Assembly (NCBI GenBank): GCA_028753945.1
Contig: JAPNXP010000009.1
Span: forward strand, 4,216,001 to 4,280,000
Origin: Hexactinellida sp. DTS-2022
Lineage: Eukaryota > Porifera > Hexactinellida
DNA length: 64,000 nt
Direction of reading: 5' to 3'
A model generated the notes under the pieces. That model was given only the letters and a program-made list of their open reading frames with translations, did not search any database and had not been told where the DNA came from. The translations under genes and the position numbers were made by a program. Positions 46,467 through 57,151 of this stretch are shown here, piece after piece (position 1 is the first letter of the stretch; each line of letters opens with the position of its first letter).

Positions 46467-47422
46467 GGATCGCGGAATTAGACCCAAAATTATTTCGGAA
46501 ATGGCCCAAAACTTTAACAGGATTTAGACCCAAATTTGTGATATCGGAAATTGACCCAAAAGTTCTTAAGTAGGAATTTGACCCAACAAAGTGTAATGGC
46601 AGATTATGATTTGGAATTTAAAAGGCTGGATTAATGGTCTAGAAATTACAAGGGTGCCAAAAAAGAAGACCATCTTAAATGTTCAACAGCGGGCTGAATA
46701 TAGGACTAGATATTTGAATGGCATTTGCACACCTCTCGAATATCTTAAAAGTATTTCCTCAACCATAGGAAAGAAAACAAAATTATGGATCCATCAATTG
46801 TTTTTCTGTCACAGAATGACATAAATGATGAGTGTACTGAGCCGCGATGCCATGTGTGCCTACAGCAAAGGAAAGAAAACTTTTCTCTTATATACATGGA
46901 AGTTCAGGACATGGCGGGTTTTGTGAAAAATGTGCTACAGAATTAAGTCGCTTAAATCATTAGTGCCCGATTTGTCGCGGAAGGATTGATATGATAGTTA
47001 AAATATTCCAGTAAGTACTTATGTAAAAGCCAAACCAAAACTAATCGCAAATATTTACTACCTATCTCATTTCTAAATTACTTTTACTCTTCTATCTTAA
47101 TTTCTATATTACTTTTGGGTATTGAAAATTGAATAAGATAAGTGTCAAATGAACATTAGTCCTAAATCAACCTAATATTAAATCTAGGACATTGTCACAA
47201 CATAGTTGAGTCAAATCCTACAGGTTGGGTCAAATTCCTACATAGTAATTTGGGTTAATCAATTAATCAATTAAATTCCTATTTTGGTTATTGGGTCTAA
47301 TTCCTACTTCAAGAAATTTTTGGGTCAATTTCCGATTTCCTATTTTGGGGAAATTCGTATTCAAATATTTTTTTTGGGTCAATTTCCGATATAGTACTTT
47401 TTGGGTCAAATTCGAGCGTCTC
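46467..47422. mobile_element. Mutator-like non-autonomous element carrying a RING-finger fragment
   Basis: The 9-bp repeat gttgcagtg flanks it exactly (46458-46466, 47423-47431). The left GGATCGCGGAATTAGACCC and right GGGTCAAATTCGAGCGTC are degenerate inverted ends, extended inward by repeated gggtcaaattcc / tttgggtcaatttcc units on the right and their inverse on the left. Nine-base duplications plus repetitive subterminal arms fit Mutator-like elements. There is no transposase inside. Confidence 0.65.
46606..47013 (+). pseudogene. RING-finger gene fragment inside a transposon
   Basis: A first frame (46606-46785) has no recognised domain. From the ATG at 46785 the frame runs into CHVCLQQRKENFSLIYM (46848-46898), the first C-x2-C of a RING. 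One frameshift later it reads GHGGFCEKCATELSRLNH, then a TAG, then CPICRGRIDMIVKIFQ and a TAA at 47011-47013. This gives C-x2-C, then [Ser for Cys]-x-H-x3-C-x2-C and C-x2-C, a C3HC4 RING at the protein C-terminus with one ligand lost. RING domains of this kind recruit ubiquitin-loading enzymes. Confidence 0.7.
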
Positions 47423-47925
47423 GTTGCAGTGTATTAGAAAACTTTGTGTGTTCGCGAAAACACAATATTTATTGTGTGTTTACGTGCTCACAGTTTTCAA
47501 AATTTGTGTGTTCGCGACAGGAATGGTAAATAATGAGTTTTTTTAAATAAAATCAAAATCAAAATCAATTGATTTAAAGTTGATTTTTACTATTTGAAAA
47601 TGGTGAAACCTATTTCAATCGTAGTTATTTCGACGTAATATACTTACTGCGAAATTCGCAATTGAATACCTATTATACAATTTGATTCAAATTTCTCAAA
47701 AAAAACAAATGAATAATAAATTTTCCTATCCAGTGAATCAAGGATGCTTCGGGTGAAATTTTAGGTTTTTGATTGACAAAATTGAAATGCGAGTTTATTC
47801 TTTGAAATGAAGCTAATATATCATAAAATTATGTGAGAAGTGAAATTTTTTGAAAAAATATTCTGCAAAGTCTTCAGAATGTCAATTTGGTGACGTCATT
47901 ATTGATGATTTAGCTTTTTTAACTA

Positions 47926-48086
47926 CAGTCGAAATCGGGGTTTTTTGCCACGGATTTTTTTGCTTATTGGGTTTTTTTGCCTCCTTTTGTCGTGCAAAAA
48001 TGTGATATCTTAATGTGTTTTCCATCAGGTTTTTTTGCCTCCTTTTGTCGTGCATTTTTAGGGGCAAAAAAACCCGATTTCGACTG
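47926..48086. mobile_element. pogo-type MITE with CAGTCGAAATCGGG ends
   Basis: CAGTCGAAATCGGGGTTTTT faces AAAAAACCCGATTTCGACTG, with TA on both sides (47924-47925, 48087-48088). It is 161 bp; cctccttttgtcgtgca is present twice inside. Confidence 0.88.
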
Positions 48087-48179
48087 TATTGAAATTGACT
48101 TTCCTTTGTTTTATATGTAATATATTGTGCATTTAAATACTTCAATTAAATAAACTAACATTATTAAGCATATATATCT

Positions 48180-48240
48180 CAGGGGTTAGCTTATATGGCC
48201 GACAATCAGTTGATCATGGGTTGGAATCCCTGATCTGCCC
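48180..48240 (+). ncRNA. tRNA-like sequence, possible SINE head
   Basis: TAGCTTATATGG (48187-48198) fits the A box of a Pol III promoter, and GGTTGGAATCC (48220-48230) fits the B box with one mismatch, at tRNA-like spacing. Acceptor pairing is absent, so it is more likely a tRNA-derived SINE or pseudogene than a tRNA gene. Confidence 0.4.
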
Positions 48241-49617
48241 ATCTTTTTGTATACTTAATGCACCATCAACTTATTGATTGGCAATATCATATTTATCAAC
48301 TCTATTGCATTGTATATTAGATGCATAATACTGTAAATAGCATTGGACAGAAACATTAATTGAAATCAACATCAATTTGAACTAAATCATTGAAATATTC
48401 CCGGAAAAGATGTCCCAAAAGAACGAGGACAATGTATATAGGGTGGCATATTGCATTGAAAATCCATTAACGATATATAATGACTTCATTATTTAATGCA
48501 GACAGTACAAGCACATTTAAACAAAACACAATCAAAGATAAGTTTGCCTCATTTCATCAAATTAGCTGATTATTATGCATAGTCATATGACTCATATCAA
48601 TATATTTTTAACCCCCTTTATCTAAAATCATATATTTTTTGCATTCTCCGACTTTGATCTCAAAAAATCTTTAGCATAAGTGTTTGAAAGTTTGAGGCAA
48701 CCAAGTTTACATAGTTGCAGACAGAATCATGCAACTTAGGGACATTCCAACTAAGTTATCCCACCCTTCGGACACTTTCAATTGGAAAATTCGGCTTTTT
48801 GGTGCCTTTTTCCCCTATTGGCCGGATATGGCATCACAAAAGTCAAAGTACACATTTCACATATACCAAGTTGCATGCATTTTTTACTCTAGTTACAATA
48901 AATAGCTGCAACAATTTTGGGAGCAATCGGTTCGATATTTTTTTAGATAAAAGTCTGGAGATATTGATTACGTTACCATTACGATGACGGGAGCACTTTC
49001 ACAACATAATTGATTCATAAAGACAAAATATCCACAAATTGATTTTTTGTTTTTGTTTTAGCCAATTCTATAAAAAATCAAGTCAGTTAGAGATAGATAA
49101 CTACTTAGAATATTACAATGTACAAAATCCCCTCGTGTCGATAATACAAACTTCGACCGAAGCATCCTTATGTTCATTCAAATCAATGATCTAAATTTCC
49201 CAAAAAAACAAATAAATAATAAATTTTCCTAGCCAGTGAATCAACTTCGCGAATACACAATGTTATTGTGTGTGTATGAGTTTTTATTGATTATGGGCGC
49301 ACAAAAAGAATTATATTCATATAGTTTATGCAATGCATACTGCATAAGCGTGGACTACGAGTGGGGATTGGTAGGGCCCATGTGACTCAGACTTAGGTTT
49401 TGTTGGCCCACTTTTATTTGAAATAACGGAAGATAACTATTGTTAGGGCCATTGGCTCATAACCCTGCCAAACCATCCCGGAGCAAACGCTTATGTATAC
49501 GTATATAGGTTTAGTGCTTATTTAATTTCCATCCCGTTATATTATATATACGTGTATGTTTAAATTTGAATAATATTCAGTTCCTAATCTAAGGCTACGT
49601 ACGTTTAAATTATTTAC

Positions 49618-50160
49618 AAGTTACAATACATATTTACTCATGTATGTATGTCCGGATTGTATTAAAGTGAGAGGGAAATAGAAACAGTACTTATAATTGA
49701 GATAGAGGTTAGCTTCCAAAATGTTATAATAGGTAAACAAGTATGCTGTTCCCGAATTTCAAAGGATGATATATAGGTTAAAATCCAAAATTATGAACTT
49801 ATATAATGAATGGTTTGGAGAATGCTTAACTTGAGGTGCATAGCACTAATCTGTCGCAAAGCGACCGAAACCGAAGGGCCGTTGCTTTATAAACTAGGAA
49901 TATATTACTATGTAAATATGATAGAAACTGGTTATAAAAATTTCGTTTTAGCAGTCTTGGCAAAGATGATTTGGGGCTCATCATTTTTATTTGAAATACT
50001 CATATGTTATATTTTATGTGAATTAGTGCAAAACATTGAACTGTGAGTCTCAAAATTATCGGATATAATTTGACAGATAAATTATGTGATTTGAATCTTC
50101 TAACTCAATTTGATATGGAAAACAGATTTACCCAAAATTTTTTAATGCTGCAACTACAAC
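49618..50160. other. Gene-free intronic stretch
   Basis: AT-rich. gcaaagcgaccgaaaccgaag at 49856-49876 resembles a motif at about 63063-63085. Nothing coding recognised. Confidence 0.4.
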
Positions 50161-50362
50161 AAATTTTATACCTGCAAACCGTAGAGGGATTACCTGTACA
50201 GTACAGGGACTTTAACCATTTTGATTGCTCTGTACAGGCGTACAGGGATTTTTAATTTACTAATTATGAGTCAAATAATGTATAAAAATGTCTACAAGTG
50301 ATGATAGTGTATTCTGCCATGCACTCTGCATTGACCACATAAAGGCCCAACTTGGTTTATAT

Positions 50363-51070
50363 CAATGGTTCCCAAACTGGGATTCATGAACCCCTTGGGG
50401 TGCACGGGACACGTCTCGGGGGTACACGGGACAAGGAGTGGAATGAATATTGTTCATTTTAAATTAAGTTTTTAAATTATAATTATAATATAATATCTCT
50501 CGACTATATTGATTTATTACTATTGTGTTCTGTACGCTTTTTCAAAGAGATTTTATCCTCCCTAAATCAGCAAAATATTGTTGTCTGAAATTGTTAGTAG
50601 TAATACTCATTGATATTTGAAAATTCTCTTCACCCCAGAAATTTTTTTCGCTCGCTGAATTCGCTCGTCTATAAATCCATATATACTCAGATTAACCTTG
50701 TGATATTATTACATACTGACGCTTTTCATCCTAATGAGACTATATGATGTTCACCCCAAGGCTTAAATCCAGGCAAAATTTCCCGCGCGCCTAGATTAAG
50801 TTGAGCTCGCTCACACGCGCCTAAAATGCTCAATTTGTATTACGTCAATGGGAGCATCTCTCGATTTTCGCGCGCCTAGAAAAATTTTCCTTTGAAATTA
50901 CGCGCCTGGAGGCGCGTCGCATACGCCTGGATGAAACCCTGCCCCCATCCTTTTTTATAATCGATGCCCTTGTAAATAGAATCCTTTAGACCTAGGTACG
51001 TCCTGGGGGTGCACCACCAAATTTTCGGGTATCAGGGAGTTCACGAGTTAAAAATGGTCGGGAACCACTT
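50363..51070. mobile_element. hAT MITE, second copy of the 31834-32432 family, itself interrupted
   Basis: The ends CAATGGTTCCCAAACTGGG and GGGAACCACTT are slightly decayed. The 8-bp duplication gtttatat is exact (50355-50362, 51071-51078). Compared with 31834-32432 it has an extra segment at about 50757-50942. Confidence 0.85.
50757..50942. mobile_element. Small TIR element nested in a MITE
   Basis: CAAGGCTTAAATCCAGGC faces GCCTGGATGAAACCCTG. The paralogous MITE at 32290 lacks this segment and gives the empty site. The insertion is in a run of C, so the duplication cannot be read. gcgcgcctag-type units occur inside. Confidence 0.75.
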
Positions 51071-51402
51071 GTTTATATATTAATTCAAGCGTACAGGGAT
51101 TCCCTGTACAGTATATAATTCAATGCTTTCTCCTTTCCAAGTGATAATTTTGATATGTCTCAACCTTATTTAATATTAATATCATGATAGTGTATTCTGG
51201 CATGTAATCTGTAATTCCCTGGACGAGCGTGCGCAGGGTTCTCGCCAGGATTTTTTGTTGTAAGGGTACATTAGAGTGAGATATGACGTAATAGAATATG
51301 GTGTCATCGATGTTACTTTTTTATACTTATGTAATGTGTTTAAGTTTGTCTCCAGTGACTCTCCACTAGCTTTCACTGCACTACTTTTAGCGAACTTACG
51401 CT

Positions 51403-53474
51403 ATGCCACCAAAAAAGAAGTTGAAGACTACAGATGGCCAGCAAAAGCTTAGGTCTAGTCTAGAACTGATTTCACCTGTTCCAGTAACTAGTATGAGCTC
51501 TACTGCTACAGCAAATGCACAACTGACTAAAGACAACCGCTGGAAGAATCAGAATGTAACATTTTGACGAATATGACAACGCGTAGGGGGAATGTAGTTT
51601 CCTGGCGAGCCTTTGCTGACAGAATGTGGCGTGAAAAGCATCCCTGGCTTCAGCTAAAAGAGGATGGGATCTATTGTCTCTACTGCTCCCATTATACATT
51701 GAAAACTAGGAGCAAAACACAGGTTTTTGTAACTGAACCGTTCACTGGAAACAGACCCGGCCATCTCCTACAACACGAAGGCTGTGCTGCACATGAAGCA
51801 TGTGCTATTGCCTACCATGAGGTAATAGTACGGGTAGCAACAAAGCAGACCGTAATGGAGGTCATTGAAAATGTTAGCATTCTTACACTTGATGAGGTTG
51901 CTTTTCAGGATGCCCTACGATGCATGTACTTTCTGGCAAAAAAGGAAATACCACACACAACAAACTTTGCAGATCTAAAGGAGCTATGCATTCAGCTTGG
52001 TAATAGAACATTGCCAGATCTTGTCAAGGGGATGAATGCAAATTATCAATCCGGAAGTATCATGGCTGAAATGGTTCAGGCAATTGGTGTTACTCTGAAG
52101 GAAGAAGTATTGGAAGATATCAAGAAATCATCATATTATTCATTAATCATGGATGAGGCAACTGATATCTCATTGACCAAACAAGTTGGATTGTGTGTTC
52201 AATACCTTGGTTCGGATGCTGAGGTACAAACAAGAAATTTGAAATTGCTTGAAGTGTCAGAGGGAACTGCTGATGTTATAACAGATTCAATTGTAAAATA
52301 CCTGACCTGCAAAGCACCTATAGTACTAAATCTTTCTCAGCTTGCATGTGGTGCTTGTGATGGAGCCGCCGACATGATTGGTGCCCACTCTGGCGTAATA
52401 ACTCGTTTGAAAGAACAGGTACATAATTTCATTGCTACACACTGTGTAGCTCACCGACTTTCCCTTGCCACCTGCAATGCAGCTGAGAAGTCACGTCTGG
52501 TGAAAAGATTCCAACATACACTGAATGAAGTGTATGTTTATTTCTCCAGAAGCACCGTCAGAACAGCAGCATTAAGGGAAATGGAACAGGCTTTAAATGA
52601 TCCTGAGCTAAAGATGAGACGACCAACTGAAACAAGATGGCAATCTCATTAAAGTGCTGTTAATGCATTAAAAGTTTGCCCATATTCCGTAATGCTCACA
52701 CTTGAACAAGATGCTGCTGAAGGAAATGCAATAGCTCTGGGACTTTCACTGCAAATGTCTAAGCCTAAATTTGTGGCCACATTACTTTTGCTATTAGACA
52801 TTCTGTCCATCCTTGGAAACCTTTCGAGAGTATTTCAGGTAGCCACGCTTAACTTACTAGATGTGGACGCCATCTTACAGGACAGTTTGTCTGCTCTAGA
52901 AGTTGTGAAAAAGGATCCCTAACAGAGTGGATACATGACGAACCTTGAAACAACACTACAATATATTGATATTTCTCATCCACTTATACCTGAGGACTTT
53001 ATAGGAGAGGCTCTAAGCTATATTGATGCTTTGATCTCTAATATCAATGACAGGTTCCCACAAGCCAGGACACTTAGCTTATTTGACTACCTTGACCCAA
53101 GGAATGTGAATAAAGCTTCTGTACTAGCCATTACTGAATTTGGAGAACTTATGAGCATTGAGTTGACGGTTTGAAATTGTGGCAAGAATTCATAGTCTAC
53201 AGAAGTTTTGCTCAACGAAATCCAGATATTTCAGCGGTTGTGAAACAAGTTTTTTGGGATTGCGAACAAAGAAGCAATGGCTTGTGCATTTCCTCTTATC
53301 TCTGACTTACTGGCTCGACTTGCTGTACTCCCAGCATCCAGTGCGCATGTGGAACGAATGTTTTCAACAATTAAAAGGGTTAAAACTGCTCAACGGAACA
53401 GATTGAAAACAACTACACTTGATAATCTTATTCGCATCTCAACTGAAGGCCCTCGTAAAAGAGTGGGATTCTAG
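51403..53474 (+). pseudogene. hAT transposase, ZNF862-like, decayed
   Basis: A first frame from the ATG at 51403 (MPPKKKKLKTTDGQQ) ends at a TGA at about 51566. The longest open piece (51564-52652, 362 codons) carries a TTF-like zinc finger (WLQLKEDGIYCLYCSHY ... HLLQHEGCAAHEA). It also carries the catalytic SLIMDEATDISLTKQVGLCV (52140-52200) and CDGAADMIGAHSGV then THCVAHRLSLA. TETRWQSH precedes a stop at 52650-52652. Weaker pieces follow, and the dimerisation domain (53290-53440) reads ISDLLARLAVLPASSAHVER then MFSTIKRVKTAQRNRLK. Two to four breaks make it inactive, but it is the best-preserved transposase here. Confidence 0.85.
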
Positions 53475-53735
53475 ACTTGCAATGAGAAGGTGGGAGTCTT
53501 GGGGGAAGAGACGCCTCTCAAAATCCAATTTCAGCTAGAACTATACAACATAAATAAGTAGTTTGTTATTTTTTGTAGAATCCATAGAATCACTAGGATC
53601 ACCAAATACTTAGTGATTCTAGAATAATTTGTCAATTTATTTAATAAACCTTCAAATAATAATATTGAATCAAAGGGTACATGCCCACTTAGACTTGTTA
53701 ATGAAGGGTACAATAGCTTTCAAGAATTGCATGTA

Positions 53736-54216
53736 CAAGGTATTATACAGAGGGAGGGGCGCCCCGGGATTCCCCCCCCCTCTGGAAATATGCTGCTAAG
53801 TTCTTATTTTCAGTTAAAATTAGGTGTTTTTTGCCTTTTAAAAGAGATAAATCGACGTATTCTTCTCTAGGCTAGAATATTTCATGTTAAAAGTTCTGTA
53901 TCTTCCCCACACATACCATTTAAACATTACTAGTGTTATCATAATCATTAATGAAATTGTGCCAGAAGCTATAATTATCTTCCATTAGTTACCACAGCTT
54001 CAAATATTATGTGATTATTTTACAGCAATAGCTCTCCATTGTTAGCAATAATACTTTGCACTATAAATTGTATCTGACTTCCAGGGGCTTCGCCCCTGGA
54101 CCCTACTGGGGGGCTAGCAGCGCCCCCCAGACCCCCAGCTGGCGAAGCAATTATTTAGTGGATCCTGGTACTAGCAGACTTTCCCCCCCTGAAGAAATAT
54201 CCTGTATAAAACCCTG
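53736..54216. mobile_element. TIR element with CA(A/G)GGTWTTATACAG ends and 5-bp duplication
   Basis: CAAGGTATTATACAG faces CTGTATAAAACCCTG. The 5-bp direct repeat atgta flanks it (53731-53735, 54217-54221). A GC-rich hairpin lies at 54083-54101 (ccaggggcttcgcccctgg), with gggggctagcagcgcccccc next to it. Confidence 0.7.
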
Positions 54217-54362
54217 ATGTACCTTTTGATAGACCTAGCGAGAACCCTGAGCGTGCGCATCGAGCGAGGAAATATTTTGGGAGGTATACAGGGATTTTTC
54301 CCAATGTACAGGGTAAAATTGGAGCCCTGTACAGGGATGTGACTCAAATAGGTTGGCAGGTA

Positions 54363-54543
54363 TGCAACATAATTTAAGGAGTTTGGATGTGGAATTTACC
54401 ACTTCGATATTAGCAGGTATTTCGTTATGTCCTTTATTATATCCTATGGTAAATACTGAATGACATGATGTTAACTATTATCCCTCTTCTGGTTGTGCAC
54501 AATCGTGAAGAACGTAGATATGCACTTTAGGGAATGAATATAC
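54363..54543. other. Short gene-free spacer
   Basis: AT-rich; nothing recognised. Confidence 0.4.
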
Positions 54544-54884
54544 CTTATTATAGGAAGTTAATGATCCATTAAATTAACGCGAATTTCTCTAAATCGCGTT
54601 AATTTCATTCGGGTTAATTTCATGCAAATTCATAGTATTTTAGCAAATATATATACAATTGATGGGCAAACTTCTAAGCTACATTTTTTCCAACTAGGTT
54701 GAGAGGATATACCATGCCTATCAAGTAGATTATAATCCTATTTTGGGACAAGAAATAGTATTTAATCAGGAGATTAACTATCTTGAAGTTTTTCTAAAAT
54801 ATATTCAAAGTTAATTTCATATATTTGAGAATGTTTTGCTCCAAATCGCGTTAATTTCATGGAGCGTTAATTCCCTATAATAAG
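54544..54884. mobile_element. MITE with CTTATTATAGG ends
   Basis: CTTATTATAGGAAGTTAATG continues through atccattaaattaacgcga. It faces tcgcgttaatttcatggagc and ttCCCTATAATAAG, arms of about 45 bp with few changes. Length is about 340 bp. No duplication could be fixed. Confidence 0.7.
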
Positions 54885-55997
54885 CAAGGGTGGAAACAGC
54901 TATCACAGTGGCTTCAAAACTGTAGTTGATAAGAAATAGGCATTTGGGTTGCAGGTACTCAAAAGTGAAATATTATTGACATATAGGTTATTGATAGCTG
55001 CGAATTGAATGGCATAATCAAAAATGATGTATCCACTATTTTAAGTTTAGTTCTGGGCGATTTGTTGTAACTCAATAAAACACAAAAATTTTGGTTTGTT
55101 AACAATCTTTTAATACTCACCCATAATTATTGTTCAAATATCTTGAACATGGGGAATATTTCGTAAAAGTCCAGTTCTCAAGGGATATAAGGATTTGTAC
55201 ACTCATGTAAAAGGGGTAGATGGTTAGTGAATGTAATTATAACGTGTATTAGAACTCATAATACCCTAGATGACTTTTTCTAGCATAGCTGTCAATTGTG
55301 TATCAATCTAAATAACCTCTGAATTGTGCAAAACTAACAGCCTTCAATATCAAAAACCCAATATGAGTTCATAGTTCTCTGCTCTAATTGATGAAATTGT
55401 CCTTACGTGCTCAGTTGTTCTTAATATACAATAATTTCCATACATTTGGGTAACCTATAAGATATACTACTGAATAGTAGCGAATAATTAATTTTCGCAT
55501 TTTCATACCAACACAGAGACAATGGAATTCGCTAAAATATTCAAAGTTGCGCACTGTTTCGGAAGCTTAGATTTCAATAATTTATTCTTACAACTTAATC
55601 TAAAACCTGCCAAAATTTCTCGAGAACTTCAATGTACTTTTATTTGCGCTTATCGAAGATTTTTAATTTTGAAAGTTTTGAAGAATTTTGGACATAAGAG
55701 CTTTTATCCCATGTTAAAATTAAAATGGATTAGTGCAACAGTAAATCAGTATAGAAATATTTATTTATCATACTCATTTTGTATCTATTTGAATACAAAA
55801 TAACCACGATTCCTTATATATGTAGTTCAGAGTGAAATGAAATATGTGGTAATTTTAGAATTCTGAAAACCGCAAATGGAACTATACATTTGATATAGTA
55901 CTTAAAATAGGCCTAATATTCAACAAAACGACTTTCAAAAACTGAGCTGTTACAGCAAGAGAGATGCTGTTAACAGCATTAATACCAGCCGTGATAG
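54885..55997 (+). repeat. Gene-free; contains ~590-bp dispersed repeat (54975-55562)
   Basis: 54975-55562 is the inverse of 37455-38045. The rest, including the open but unrecognised stretch 55522-55803, is AT-rich and shows no domain. Confidence 0.6.
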
Positions 55998-56087
55998 CAG
56001 GGCCGGATTAACCCATGTAGTGGAAGGAGTTAGGGGCCTCACAACACTTGTTGCCCCAGGGCCTCCACCTTTGTTAATCCGGCCCTG
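55998..56087. mobile_element. 90-bp hAT MITE with CAGGGCCGGATTAA ends
   Basis: CAGGGCCGGATTAACCC faces GTTAATCCGGCCCTG. The flanks cgtgatag and cctgatag match at 7 of 8 positions. This terminal sequence is a common pattern for short hAT elements in animals. Confidence 0.88.
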
Positions 56088-56293
56088 CCTGATAGTAAGG
56101 TAATGCATAGTTTCCTAAATAATATCGATCAATGAATTTGGAGGATACCATTTAGGGGTACAAGTAAATCAGATATTCATAAGGAACAGATACATATATT
56201 TAACAGTACCCTAATTTCATTGTAGCTAATAATATTAGGAAATTTTTAAAGGTTTTCCCCTGCACCCAATGGGATTTCTGCACTAGTCAGTAT

Positions 56294-56441
56294 CAGGGGC
56301 GTAGCCAGGGTGGTCACTAGGGGGGTTTCCAAACAGCTTACTAGTACAGTCGACTCTGTACACTTAGACTACTGTTACGTATATCTAAGAGGTTTAGGGG
56401 GGTTTCCGGGCAACGGGAAACCCCCCCTGCCTACGCCCCTG
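56294..56441. mobile_element. 148-bp TIR element with CAGGGGCGTAG ends and 5-bp duplication
   Basis: CAGGGGCGTAGCCAGGG faces CTGCCTACGCCCCTG; gggggtttcc and ggaaacccccc are further inverted segments. The 5-bp repeat agtat flanks it (56289-56293, 56442-56446). No longer duplication fits. Confidence 0.75.
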
Positions 56442-56577
56442 AGTATCACAGTTCCAAACTGTATTTGTAGTAAGAGAAGGGGGTTTTAAATTATGTAAAT
56501 CTAAAGCAAAATGGCTTGACAAATTGGAAATATAAATTGTTAACTTAGAAATCATCTAAGAACCCCTTTTTTAATTA

Positions 56578-57010
56578 AGAATAAATAATTTGAACGTACA
56601 TAGCCTTAGATTAGGAACCGAATATTATTCAAATTTAAACATATATATATATAACGGGATGGAAATTAAATAAGCACTAAGCCTATATACGTATACATAA
56701 GCGTTTGCTCCGGGATGGTTTGGCAGGGTTATGAGCCAATGGCCCTAACAATAGTTTACCTCCGTTATTTCAAATAAAAGTGGGCCAACAAAACCTAAGT
56801 CTGAGTCACATGGGCCCTACCAATCCCGACTCCTAGTCCACGCTTATGCAGTATGCATTGCATAAACTATTGAATATAATTCTTTTTGTGCGCCCATAAT
56901 CAATAAAAACTCATACACACACAATAACATTGTGTATTCGCGAACACACAAAGTTTGAAAACTGTGTGTTCGCGAACACACAGTAAATATTGTGTGTTCG
57001 CGAAAACACA
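56578..57010 (-). repeat. Uninterrupted inverse copy of the 47428-49617 repeat
   Basis: Reads as the reverse complement of 49617-49246 followed by 47517-47428, with few differences. It carries gtgtgttcgcgaacacac palindromes (56937-57007). It ends about 140 bp inside intron 1 from the STOML2 donor site. Confidence 0.78.
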
Positions 57011-57151
57011 AAGTTTCCTAATCGAGTATTCAATTATACTTAGGAATAGAAAAGAGGAATGAGTAAGAAACAGCTCAAATGAAGCGTTTAAGCTATTGCC
57101 ATTCAAAAAATAATTTATTATAAAAGAAATTCCCTTGCAAATAATTCTTAC

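Larger units (their letters stand above)
47518..49245. mobile_element. Insertion of unknown type, 1.73 kb
   Basis: Defined by comparison with the uninterrupted copy at 56578-57010. It contains a ~60-bp segment near each end (47693-47750 and 49185-49245, both with aataataaattttcct and ccagtgaatcaa) in direct orientation, a pogo-type MITE (47926-48086) and a tRNA-like head (48180-48240). No coding region is recognised. Confidence 0.55.
47428..49617 (+). repeat. Long repeat, inverse copy at 56578-57010, split by a ~1.73-kb insertion
   Basis: 47428-47517 and 49246-49617 together match the reverse complement of 56578-57010. At the split, ttcgcga is duplicated (47511-47517, 49246-49252), marking 47518-49245 as an insertion absent from the other copy. 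The repeat carries several gtgtgttcgcga palindromes. Confidence 0.75.
50169..54362 (+). mobile_element. hAT element, ZNF862-like, with nested insertions
   Basis: TACCTGCAAACC at the left and GGTTGGCAGGTA at the right are short inverted ends. Next to each lie repeated gtacaggg / ccctgtac motifs (50195-50250, 51090-51112, 54290-54340). The 4.2-kb interval contains a hAT transposase, the MITE 50363-51070 and the element 53736-54216. A matching 8-bp duplication was not found, so the borders are provisional. Confidence 0.6.
25597..57151 (-). other. STOML2: STOML2 intron 1, 31.6 kb, filled with transposons
   Basis: The intron begins with gtaag at 57151 (read on the minus strand) and ends ttattcag at 25597. 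The flanking exons join in phase 0 between the conserved ERFGKFLK and LDPGLNYLIP segments, adjacent in SLP-2 proteins, so no exon is missing between them. Nearly all recognisable content is mobile DNA. Confidence 0.88.

Noticed and set aside
48180..48240. A functional tRNA gene
   Set aside because: A and B boxes are visible but the acceptor stem does not pair and the B box has a mismatch.
49810..50255. Two successive plus-strand frames as exons of a gene
   Set aside because: No domain, AT-rich codons, and the second runs into a hAT end.
55522..55803. 93-codon plus-strand open frame as a gene
   Set aside because: It starts inside a dispersed repeat, is AT-rich and shows no domain.
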